DNA of 64,000 bases, taken from contig JAKJHU010000540.1 in NCBI GenBank assembly GCA_022316685.1, positions 87,385 through 151,384 of the forward strand, written 5' to 3'. This document shows positions 55,635-64,000 of the stretch, piece by piece. Under the pieces are notes generated by a model. It made no database searches, had not been told where the DNA came from, and was given only the letters and a program-made list of their open reading frames with translations. The DNA comes from Progne subis subis (Eukaryota; Chordata; Aves; Passeriformes; Hirundinidae). Numbering within the stretch: position 1 is the stretch's first letter; each line of letters opens with the position of its first letter. Made by a program: the position numbers and the translations under genes.

Positions 55635-56650
55635 GTGGGCTGTGGAGCACACTTTGGGGAGCAGAGGGACACAAGGCAGGCCTCCACTGAAGGGCTAGCC
55701 TGTGTGGGAAGAGCGGGCAGAGTGAAGGGACGCAGGACGCTGCGAGTGGGGCAGTGGAAAGCAACAGCTGAGGACAGCCGAAAGGGCCAAAGAGAGCAGA
55801 AGAACTTGTTGCACATGAGGAGTGGGGGCTGAAGGTGTGTGCTGGCCTTTTGCCGGTGCCTCAGAGGGACGGGCAACCTGAGCACGTGAAGCAATGGGGA
55901 ACAAAGACACGCAGAGCTCCTTATGCGTCCAGAGAAATTGTGCCTGTTGCTGTGTGGGCAACTGTGTGAGCTGCTGCCATGAGAGCCAGGGGGCTCTGAG
56001 GGCACTGCCGTTCCTGTTTCCCTCAAGGGGAAGGAGAGCACAGCTGCCAGAGCTGCTTGCCAGGGTGCGTGCGCTTTCATTGCTGCCTTGCAGCAATGGG
56101 TTGGGAGTGCCAGTGCCCGGAGCCAAGCTGTCCCTCTCCCGCTGTGTGACTCGCAGCAGGCTGGAAGCAGCGCTAGCACGGCCGGCTGCTGCCCCTGCCT
56201 GGCGACAGCAGAGGCTGGCACGAGGCAGCCTCTTGCCAGACTGCAGGTGGCCCACGCAGGACTGGGCTTTCCCTCACCAGAGATGCCCAAGGGATGGGGC
56301 CGGGCCCATGCGAGCTGTGGCCATCACTCTGGTGATCCAGCGGCAGCACTAATCCTGCCCACTTACAGCAGCTGGGACTGAGCAGCCAGCCACGTCACCT
56401 GAGCCTGTGGAATGAAGCTGCTCAGACAGGGCCAGACCTGGAGCAGGGATTCCACTCCTGCTGTAGGCCAGCACATCAGGCCATGCAAAGTGTTGCAGCA
56501 AGTGCAGAGGAGGCCAGCGGGTTGCGAAGGTGAGCAGCTCTCCTGTGGAGACAGCTTGAGAGAGAGTTGGAGCTGCTCAGGCTGGAGAAGAGAAGGTTGG
56601 GCGGAGGCCTCCCAGTGCCTTGCAGTGTCTGCCAGGAGCTCGTAGGGACC
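55635..56650. other. Third copy of the amplified host flank
   Basis: It is homologous to about 12905-13932 of the right arm, with the same CR1 piece at its end. Here it lies upstream of gene copy C, whereas in the arms it lies downstream of the gene. Homology ends at about 56665. Confidence 0.75.
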
Positions 56651-56995
56651 TGCAGAAGCATTCTGTGACAGCAATTGTAGTTATAAGCTAAGGGGTTGGA
56701 GCTGTCAGGCGGGTGGGGAGAGCTGCCAGGGCCTGGGGAACTGCAGTCCGCCTTTGTGTCTGCAGGATCTTCTCGGCACAGGGCAGAGGCTGTTCCCAGC
56801 CAGCAGTTCCACAGCCTTGGGGAAGCCATGGGCTGGGCACTGGGTGCACCTGACCTCTTCCTGGTGTGGCCCGGGCTCCTGGGAGCGCTTGGCTGCCACG
56901 GCCTGGGCTCCCATTTTCAGTGGCAGGCCTTTCCTGGCCATCAGCGCCCTGGTGCCTGAGTGGGTCTTGCCGGCCCTGAGGCAGGCGGTGCTGTG

Positions 56996-57095
56996 AGGTC
57001 ACAAATGGCGTGACAGCGGCCTGAGGCTGGGCTGTGATGTCCACGCCGTGTGGCGGCCCCAGCATTGTGAGGTCACCGGGCCATCCCTATATAAG
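56996..57095 (+). promoter_or_regulatory. Promoter of gene copy C
   Basis: TATATAAG at 57088-57095, AGGTCA at 56996-57001 and 57070-57075. The middle ATGTCA is altered to ATGTCC. The ATG lies 41 bases below the TATA start, as in copy B. Confidence 0.55.
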
Positions 57096-57128
57096 GCGGG
57101 CCGGCCCACAGCCACCAGTGCAGTGGCG

Positions 57129-57848
57129 ATGGCACGTGTCGGAGCCGTGAGCGACGTCAGCGTCCTGCTGGCTGCACTTGCCCTGCTGCTGGCCACGGTG
57201 GCTGTCCGCTGGGTCATTGGCCACCGGGCACGGCAGGGCCGGCAGGCCGGGACTCGAGGCTGCAAGCAGCTCAGGGGCCGGGCCAGGGGCCCAGGCAGGA
57301 GCCCAGGAGCCCCTGTGGCTGCCAGGGCCTCCGGGCCTGGCGCAAGCCCTCGGAAGCGTCCCGATGCTCCCGCCACTTGCCCCAAGGGACCCGGCAGCTG
57401 CGGCCCCTGCCTCAGCGTGGCCAAGGAGCTGCAGGGGCTGATGCTGCTGCTCCGGGCTCACCGTGGGACATGGGCTCCGCTTCATCCTGCCATGTGGCGG
57501 GCGCTGTGGGCGCACCTGCAGCAGCTGGGCAAGCGAGGCCACCTGCCCTGCTGTGCCTCCTCCCGCTGCTCCGGGCGCTTCTATGCCTCCGGCAGGCTCC
57601 TCCCAGCCAGAGGGGCCATTGCTGGCACAGCTTCCAGCCCTTCCAGGCACCTGTGGGGCTGCACAGACAGCCCTGCCCCGGGCTCTGCCGGGCTCTGGGC
57701 CAGCAGAGAGGCCGGGCAGGGCTGCCCATGGCCGGGAACAGGCCCTGAGCCCCGCAGGAGGATGGAGCTGGGCCACAGCCAAACTGCCCCGCAAACCTGG
57801 GCTGAGCAGCCAGGGCTGGCAATGGCTGGGGACAGAGGCTGGCGCTGA
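57129..57848 (+). CDS. Copy C of the unrecognised gene (239 aa) with divergent C-terminus
   Basis: The first roughly 180 codons match copy B: the hydrophobic segment, the basic stretch and the Trp-rich core. The frame is intact through the point where copy A carries its 8-bp deletion. After SSPSR (about 57645) the sequence is unrelated to copies A and B and reaches a stop after about 60 more codons. The Pro/Ser-rich half is thus not shared, which argues that the membrane segment and core are the meaningful part, if the gene is real. Confidence 0.5.
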   Translation: MARVGAVSDVSVLLAALALLLATVAVRWVIGHRARQGRQAGTRGCKQLRGRARGPGRSPGAPVAARASGPGASPRKRPDAPATCPKGPGSCGPCLSVAKELQGLMLLLRAHRGTWAPLHPAMWRALWAHLQQLGKRGHLPCCASSRCSGRFYASGRLLPARGAIAGTASSPSRHLWGCTDSPAPGSAGLWASREAGQGCPWPGTGPEPRRRMELGHSQTAPQTWAEQPGLAMAGDRGWR

Positions 57849-58387
57849 CAAATGTCCTGGGCCGTGTTCCTGCTCTGTCCATGCCACCAAGGGCACAGAG
57901 CAGTCTCCTCTCTGGGCCACTTGCCTGTTTTCAATGCCTTCCAGGGGCGCTGGCCCTGCCCCACAAGGCCTGGGCTGAGTCCTGCCCCTGCACGCTCACA
58001 CAGGCTGAGATGGACACTGATGGTTTCTGTGGCAGGCTCTCTCAGCCCAGCCCAGCTCCCTCCAAGCTCTGCCAGCTGCCCTGAGCTCTCGGCAGCACCA
58101 AGGGCCTCTCCCCAGCACAGCCCAGCCGGCTCTGGCCCCACAGCTCTGCTCAGGGCAGGCTGCTCTGGGCAGGGGCCCCACGGCCTCAGCCCCTCGGAAG
58201 GGCACAGCAGCAGCAGCAGCTCAGACAGGACTCAGCCCCAGCCATGGGCAAGGTGCTGGGCCAAGGGAAAAGGAGGCTCCCTGTGTGCCCTGCTCCACTC
58301 TCCCTGAGGTGCTGAGAGCTCTGCAGCCCCTGCTGCCATCCCATCTGCCCAGGCCAGCACAACAGCCCCGGCCTTGGGAATTCATGG
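57849..58387. other. No gene recognised
   Basis: GC-rich DNA following gene C; no domain, repeat or signal identified beyond a short CAG run at 58206-58218. Confidence 0.4.
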
Positions 58388-58860
58388 TGTTCCTCTGAGG
58401 CCTGATGGAACCAAGAGGCCACTGTGACACTGCAGGGCCTTGTGGAACCATGCAGAGCATTGGGACAGAGCAGGACCTTGTGTCATGATGGTGCCACTAT
58501 GACACTGCAGGGCCTCATGGAACCAAATAGTGAGGGTGGCTCCTCAAGGACTCTGGGAATGAAGGAAACATGTTTGTCACCATGGTGCCCCTTGGGACCA
58601 AGAGGCCATTGCGACACTGTGGAACCAAGGGGATCATTGCTGCACTGCCAGATCTCATGGAACAAAGGATCCATTGTGACACTGCAGGGCCTTGGGGGGA
58701 CCAAATCAGCATTTTGATACTGCAGGGCCCAAGGATCCATGGGACTTAGTGACACCAAGGAGTCCCATGCAACGAAAGGGGCATTGTGACACTGGGAGGC
58801 CTCATGAAATCATGGAGACCTTTGTGTCACTCTAGGGCCTGATGGACCCAACTCAGCACA
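58388..58860. repeat. Degenerate minisatellite
   Basis: It repeats GGAACCAA, a variable part, then CATTGTGACACTGCAGGGCC at intervals of roughly 45-65 bases. Confidence 0.7.
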
Positions 58861-58867
58861 AATTGGG

Positions 58868-59375
58868 CAGGGGTGCTGATCTGCTGGAGGGCTCTGCACA
58901 GGGCCCTGGACAGGCTGAATCCAGGGACCAAATCCAACAATATGAGGTTTAACAAGTCCAAGTGCCAGGTCCTGCATTTTGCCCACAACCGCCCCTGCAG
59001 CGCTATAGGCTGGGCACAGAGTGGCTGGACAGTGGCCAGGCAGAAAGGAACTTGCAGGGACAGATGGACAGCAGGCTGGACATGAGCCAGCAGAGTTCTC
59101 AGGTGGCCAAGAAGGCCAATGACACTTGGCCTGGATCAGGAACAGTGTGGCCAGCAGGAGCAAGGCAGTGACTCTTCCCCTGTGCTCAGCACTGGTTGGG
59201 CAGCACCTCAAGCTGGTGACAGGTCTGGAACACAAGTCCTGTGAGGAGCAGCTGAAGGAGCTGGGGATGATTATCCTGGAGAAGAGGAGGCTCAGGGGAG
59301 ACCAGGCAGTGTCAGGGCACAGCTTGAACATGATGATGTCCAAGGTCTTTTCCAAGATTCTGTGATTCTCTGAAA
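58868..59375 (+). mobile_element. CR1 LINE 3' fragment
   Basis: It encodes the C-terminal region of CR1 ORF2 (MRFNKSKC, then a VAKKAN-type stretch) in broken frames, followed by the 3' UTR with GGAGAAGAGGAGGCT and an ending ATTCTGTGATTCT. An internal deletion removes part of the consensus. Confidence 0.85.
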
Positions 59376-60944
59376 CCATCCTTGCAGCAGTTGCAGGATG
59401 AGCCCTGGGCCTCCTCTCCAGAAGGTCCAGCAGCCCAGGTCCTCAGCTTCTCCTCACAGCCCCAAAGCCCACCCTGTCAGTCCTGCAGAGCCTCTGCAGC
59501 TCCTCCTCCTTGCCCAGAACAGGGAGCCCCACAGCCAGACACAGCAGCCCAGATGTGCCCCTGGCCTGTGGTGCCTCTGGCAAGGGAGCAGCACGAGGCA
59601 CTGCAGGAGGCTGCAGACAATTCCTGAAGCACTTGGAGGATGATCCTGCTCCCCAGGAGACCTTTCCAGGGTGCTGGAACTCAGGAACTGAAATGGGGAG
59701 TGGGGCCAGAGAGGAATGGGCAACCAGGGACGGGCTGTTTGCAGGGGAGGGAAAAGAGGTGGGCAATAGAAAGAAATTTGTAGCAGGAAGGGGAAAGAAA
59801 GCCCAGGTTAAGCAAAGGAAATGCTGAGGGCAGTTTGGGCGTGGCTGCCAGACAGCCCTGGCTCTGAGCAACAACATCTACAGTGGCACAGGAAACTCAC
59901 AGCTCATGGGAACAAACTTTCTATGACTTCAGAGGCCACCACAAACCTGAGTGGTTTCCCTGCTGTGCCCCAGCCCTTCCTGGCCCCAGGGGCTGATGGC
60001 ATTTGTGCTCACTCAGGTTCATCTCCCCACACCAACACCATGGGGGTGCTCACACCTGCTCTGGGCAGTGCAAACAGGGGCTCCTGAGCCAGTGCTGCCG
60101 TGTCTGTGCCTGCAAGGATGCGGCACCTGTGTGAGCTGGGGGAGAGGCCAGGGCTGCAGAGGGGGGATGTTGTTGGCAGGTGCATGAGGACGCTGTGGGA
60201 CGCTGCCCTGGGGTGTCCAGCGCAGTGGGGATGGATCAGCCCCTGCTCTGCAGCTCCTTCCCGTCTCCCCCAGGCACCTTGCAGAGCCCCAGCCATGCTG
60301 TTTGCCCCCAGCCTGCCCACGGCCACCCTGGGGCTGCTCACGGGACTTTTCTCTGCTGAGCATTGGCCTGGGCGTGTTCTGGAGAGAGCCTGGGCAAGGA
60401 GCCTGGAGCCCCCAGGCCCTGCCCTGAGGCGCAGCGCTGCCCCAGCAGTGCCCATGGCCTGTCCCTGCTGCAGCCCTGGCACTGCCACCCCCAGCACTGT
60501 GCCCGGCCCCGAGAGCACTCAGGCCCTACAGCAGCACCAGGGCCAGGAGGGCAGCGGGGCAGGGCACGGGAGCAGCACTGGCAACACCAAGTGCTGCTGC
60601 TCCTGGGCACAGCTGCTGTGCCAGCACTGATCTGCCCCCAGCTCTGCACACAGACATTGCTGCTGCATCTCCAGAGAAGGGAACAAAAGGGAGATCTCTA
60701 CAGAAAACTTGGCTGAGAAATCCTTTATTTCCTTTAAAGCCACCAAGAGTGCAGCCCCTCATTGACACAGTCTGTGGCCACAGGGAAGGTGGAGAGAAAC
60801 AAAGTGAGAAATGGCACAGACAAGGACATTTCTTTGTGGACATATAAAAAGTAAAACAAATAACTAGGTCCATCAAAATGAAACCAACAAGAAGTATCAA
60901 AGATGACTTTTATTACAAGTGATTTGCAGAAATTGGCCAGCAGT
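59376..60944. other. No gene recognised
   Basis: GC-rich, CCC/CAG-rich DNA. Open frames on both strands show no domain. Confidence 0.4.
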
Positions 60945-61871
60945 TTAATGTTCCTGAAACCATCCAGTCATCTGTCTCCAGACTGCAGCCTTGAGCTCCT
61001 GGTTCCTCAGGCTGTAGATGAGGGGGTTCAGGGCTGGAGGCACCACTGAGTACAGAACTGACAGGGCCAGATCCAGGGATGGGGAGGAGATGGAGGGGGG
61101 CTTCAGTAGGAAAATGCCAGTGCTGAGGAACAGAGAGACACAGCCAGGTGAGGGAGGCAGGTGGAAAAGGCTTTGTGCCGTCCCTGCTCAGAGGGGATCC
61201 TCAGCACAGCCCTGAAGATCTGCACATAGGAGAAAACAATGAACACAAAACAACCTAATACCAAACAGACACTAACTGCAATGAGCCCAAGTTTCCTGAC
61301 GTAGGATTTGGAACAGGAGAGTTTGAGGATCTGTGGCATTTCACAGAAGAACTGGCTCAGGGCACTGCCATGGCACAGGGGCAGGGAAAATGTATTGGCC
61401 GTGTGCAGCAATGAATAGAGAAAGCCACTGGCCCAGGCAGCTGCTGCCATGTGGGCACAAGCTCTGCTGCCCAGGAGGGTCCCGTAGTGCAGGGGTTTGC
61501 AGATGGACACGTAGCGGTCGTAGCTCATGATGGTCAGGAGGGCAAGCTCTGATCCAAGAAAGAAGATAAGTAGAAAAACTTGGGCAGCACATCCTGTGTA
61601 GGAGATGTCCTGTGTCCCAGAGGGAATTGTGCATGGCTTTGGGGACAGTGGTGAGGATGGAGCCCAGGTCGGTGAGGGCCAGGTTGAGCAGGAAGAAGAA
61701 CATGGGCGTGTGCAGGAGGTGGCCGCAGGCTACGGCGCTGATGATGAGGCCGTTGGCCAGGAGGGCAGCCAGGGAGATGCCCAGGAAGAGGCAGAAGTGC
61801 AGGAGCTGCAGCTGCCGCGTGTCTGCCAATGGCAGCAGGAGGAAGTGGCTGATGGAGCTGCTGTTGGACAT
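60945..61871 (-). pseudogene. Olfactory receptor pseudogene
   Basis: ATG 61871 starts an N-glycosylation-type terminus (NSS). Transmembrane helix 1 (GN-type Asn), the LHTPMFFFL signature, the DRYVSICKPLHY motif at the end of helix 3 and the PLIYSLRNQELK-type end of helix 7 identify an avian class II odorant receptor, probably the large OR14-like bird family. A small deletion near 61612 shifts the frame between helices 2 and 3, and a second shift near 61145 breaks helix 6. The end at 60945 gives a near-normal length of about 309 codons. Confidence 0.85.
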
Positions 61872-64000
61872 TTCTTCACTCTGGCCATGGAGTTCTGTTG
61901 GAGGAGGACACAGTGACAAGTCAGGGCAGATACTGCTGAGTAATGCCCAAGTCCCTTTTCCCAGCCCTGCCGCTGACGCTCTGTGCCACGCAATTTTCCT
62001 TTTTCCTGGCACAGAGCCCTTCCTTCAGCCCTGTGCCTGGAGCTCTGCTGGGATCTGGCCCCGTTGCTGTGACGAGCAGGGGCTCTGCCCATGGACACCG
62101 AGGGGTCAGCTCTGCTCTGCAGCACTGGGGTCATGGGAACAGGGACAGGGGCCAGTCCTGGGGTTGGACTTCATCAGCCCAAACTGCTCCTGAGGCAGAG
62201 GAGCTTGGCAGCATCCCTGTGCCAGTGCTAAGGAATGGTGATGGCCAAAGGCAGTTGGAGAGGGTTTCCTACTGTGCCCAGGGAGATCAGAGAGAACTGT
62301 GCAAGGCAAGGGCATTGGCTGTAACTCAGTGGAGGCTGAGGGGAGCTGCTCTGTGGCTCCATCTGTCCCCAGCTGCCCTTTCTGAGATCCAGGGCAGTCC
62401 CTGTGTTCCCCTGAAAATCAGCCTGACACAGCTGAGAGCAGGGCAGCCACAGCAGAGCAAACTGGCTCAGCCTCTCTCAGAGTCTCAGCCCCACTCCTGG
62501 CCAAGGACACTCCTGTCCCCCAGTGTCCCCTGGAGGCAGCTCACAGCTTGGATGGCATCCCGGGGACACACCCAGGGTCCTGTCCATGGCACTGCTGGAG
62601 GAGAGTCAGCTCATTCCCAGCCTCCAGCCTGCCCTGCCCAGAGCTCCCCAGGACAGAGGGAGCTGGGACACCCCATTGCTGTGCTCAGCCTGCACAGGAG
62701 GAGCCCAAGGGCTGGGCCTGAGCCTGCAGCTGGAGCTGCCATTCCCAGAGAGCCCATCAGCAATGCCAGGAGCACCTGGGAAAGGCAAGGAGAGAGAGAG
62801 CGGGGCCCTGAGGAAAAGCCTTTCCCTGCCCAGCCCTGCACAGCCCCTGCCAGGCAGCAGCAGTGCAGGACAGTGGCCCTCAGGCCCTGGTCAGCAGGAA
62901 TGGGCACATGGCAGGGAGATGCCCTTCATCTCTGGAGCTGCTCTGCTGTCCCAGGAGGGGACTGAGGGCCCCGAGCCCCCGGGCTGAGGGCTGTGCTGGC
63001 TGCGAGGGGACACAAGAGCTGTGCTGCTCAGGGCAGTGTGTGCCCTGCAGGGCAGGGCCGGCAGGTGCCACATCTCCCTGCAGCAGGGCTTCCCTCAGCG
63101 CTGCCTCCCTCCCTCCCTGCCCACGCTCTGCTGCTGGAGCTGTCCCAGCCCGAGCTGTTCCTGTGGCCCCGGGCTCCTTCCCTGCCAGTGCTGCCAGAGC
63201 CCAGCCCAGCCCCTGGGCCAGCTCTGCCCTGCAGCTGCTCGGGACTGCAGGGATTAAAGAACAGCTCCCCCAGGCCTGGGCACCATGGAAAGGGGATGCT
63301 GCATGGATCTGGAGGCTGGGGAGCTGGAGCACTTGCTGAGGATCCCAGGAAAACTCAGTGGGATGGTTTAAGAGCCTCAGCCCCTGCTCTGCCCTGCACA
63401 GCTGAGTTTCCATTGCCACCAAGCTGAGCCAGGGAAAAGCGGTAGCACAGATTCAGGAAAGCAGAGACCCAAGCAGGAAACCCCTGCCCTGAATGAGCTC
63501 ATGAAAAGTCCCCTTGGGAATGACCTGGGCATGATCTGGAGCTGTGAGCAGCCCTGGCCCACACAGCACCCTCTCCACAGCAGCAGGACCTGCCCTGGCA
63601 GGAGTCACTCCTTGCACCCACAGCTCCCCTCCACCATCCATGGGGAGCTCCCAGGCAGGCTGAGAGCTGCCCCTGGCAGGTGGCAGATCCCCTGCCCTGC
63701 CCCTTGGGCAGATCCAAGAGCCCTCAGGGCTGCAGGAGCTGCTCTGCAGGACAGCCCTGGGCACCCCTGGCTGCAGCCCCAGCTTCAGCCCCTGCAGCTG
63801 TCCCTGGCAGCAGGAGCCATCCTGCCCTGTCCCTCTGATGGAGCCCAGGGCAGCCCCGCTCTGGAGCACATCCTCCCCCAAACCAGGAACAGCAGCAGAG
63901 CCATCCTTACAGTCATGTCAGTCCTGTCAGGGGTCAGCTTAGGAGATGCCTGCAGCCAGGGACTGACTGTGTCAAAAGCTGTGAAGATTCCTCCATGAAT
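61872..64000. other. No gene recognised
   Basis: Upstream flank of the receptor relic; GC-rich with long incidental open frames on both strands. I see no exon, repeat family or regulatory site I can support. Confidence 0.4.

Noticed and set aside
61943..62965. 340-codon plus-strand ORF upstream of the olfactory receptor
   Set aside because: GC-rich, Pro/Ser/Gln-rich, no domain and no start context; opposite strands are equally open.
1..64000. CRISPR arrays, bacterial operons, tRNA or rRNA genes
   Set aside because: None seen; tandem repeats here are minisatellite, satellite or coding repeats, and tRNA-like matches are retroviral primer sites.

Overview
This looks like avian, most probably songbird, nuclear DNA from a transposon-dense, amplicon-like region. 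The evidence is CR1 LINE ends, several bird-type endogenous retrovirus (ERV) lineages, an avian-type olfactory receptor relic and a GC-rich gene repeated three times. A W chromosome or a similar repeat-rich scaffold would fit, but the sequence alone does not prove it. Well over half of the identifiable sequence is retroviral, and almost every cellular gene is broken.

Layout. 1-14571 is a large inverted repeat. The arms are 1-5107 (running off the window edge) and 9442-14571, around a 4.3 kb spacer. Each arm carries a copy of an unrecognised TATA-driven single-exon gene: broken on the left, intact (413 codons) on the right. Each arm also has an alpharetrovirus-like LTR with an env tail and the 5' LTR of a class II provirus. 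The spacer is a provirus with alpharetrovirus-like gag joined straight to gamma-type env. On the right, the class II provirus continues through gag, pro and pol to 19.6 kb with both -1 frameshift heptamers preserved. 19.7-26.0 kb holds exons of an S100PBP-like gene with one nonsense codon.

26.0-28.8 kb is the 5' half of an ERVL-like element with a membrane-segment-rich Gag. 28.8-34.7 kb is a minus-strand class II provirus with a dUTPase-protease and an extra intact 202-codon cysteine-rich ORF between pol and env. 34.7-38.0 kb is a broken class I (gamma-like) provirus. 38.96-40.97 kb is a roughly 400 bp satellite whose monomers differ by presence of a hairpin. 41.7-45.6 kb is a minus-strand class II provirus fragment with an intact membrane-anchored cystatin-like ORF between pol and env, the most striking feature here. 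45.6-48.3 kb has another LTR and gag fragment fused to an intronless CEPT1 relic. 49.0-55.6 kb is an ERVL-like provirus whose two LTRs belong to different families. 55.6-57.85 kb is a third unit of the amplified gene. The rest has a minisatellite, a CR1 end, an olfactory receptor pseudogene and featureless GC-rich DNA.

Two themes stand out. First, two class II proviruses use the pol-env interval to carry an additional gene (a captured cystatin-like gene and an unknown cysteine-rich ORF). Second, LTRs repeatedly lie at junctions whose two flanks do not match, which suggests the region was assembled by LTR-mediated ectopic recombination.
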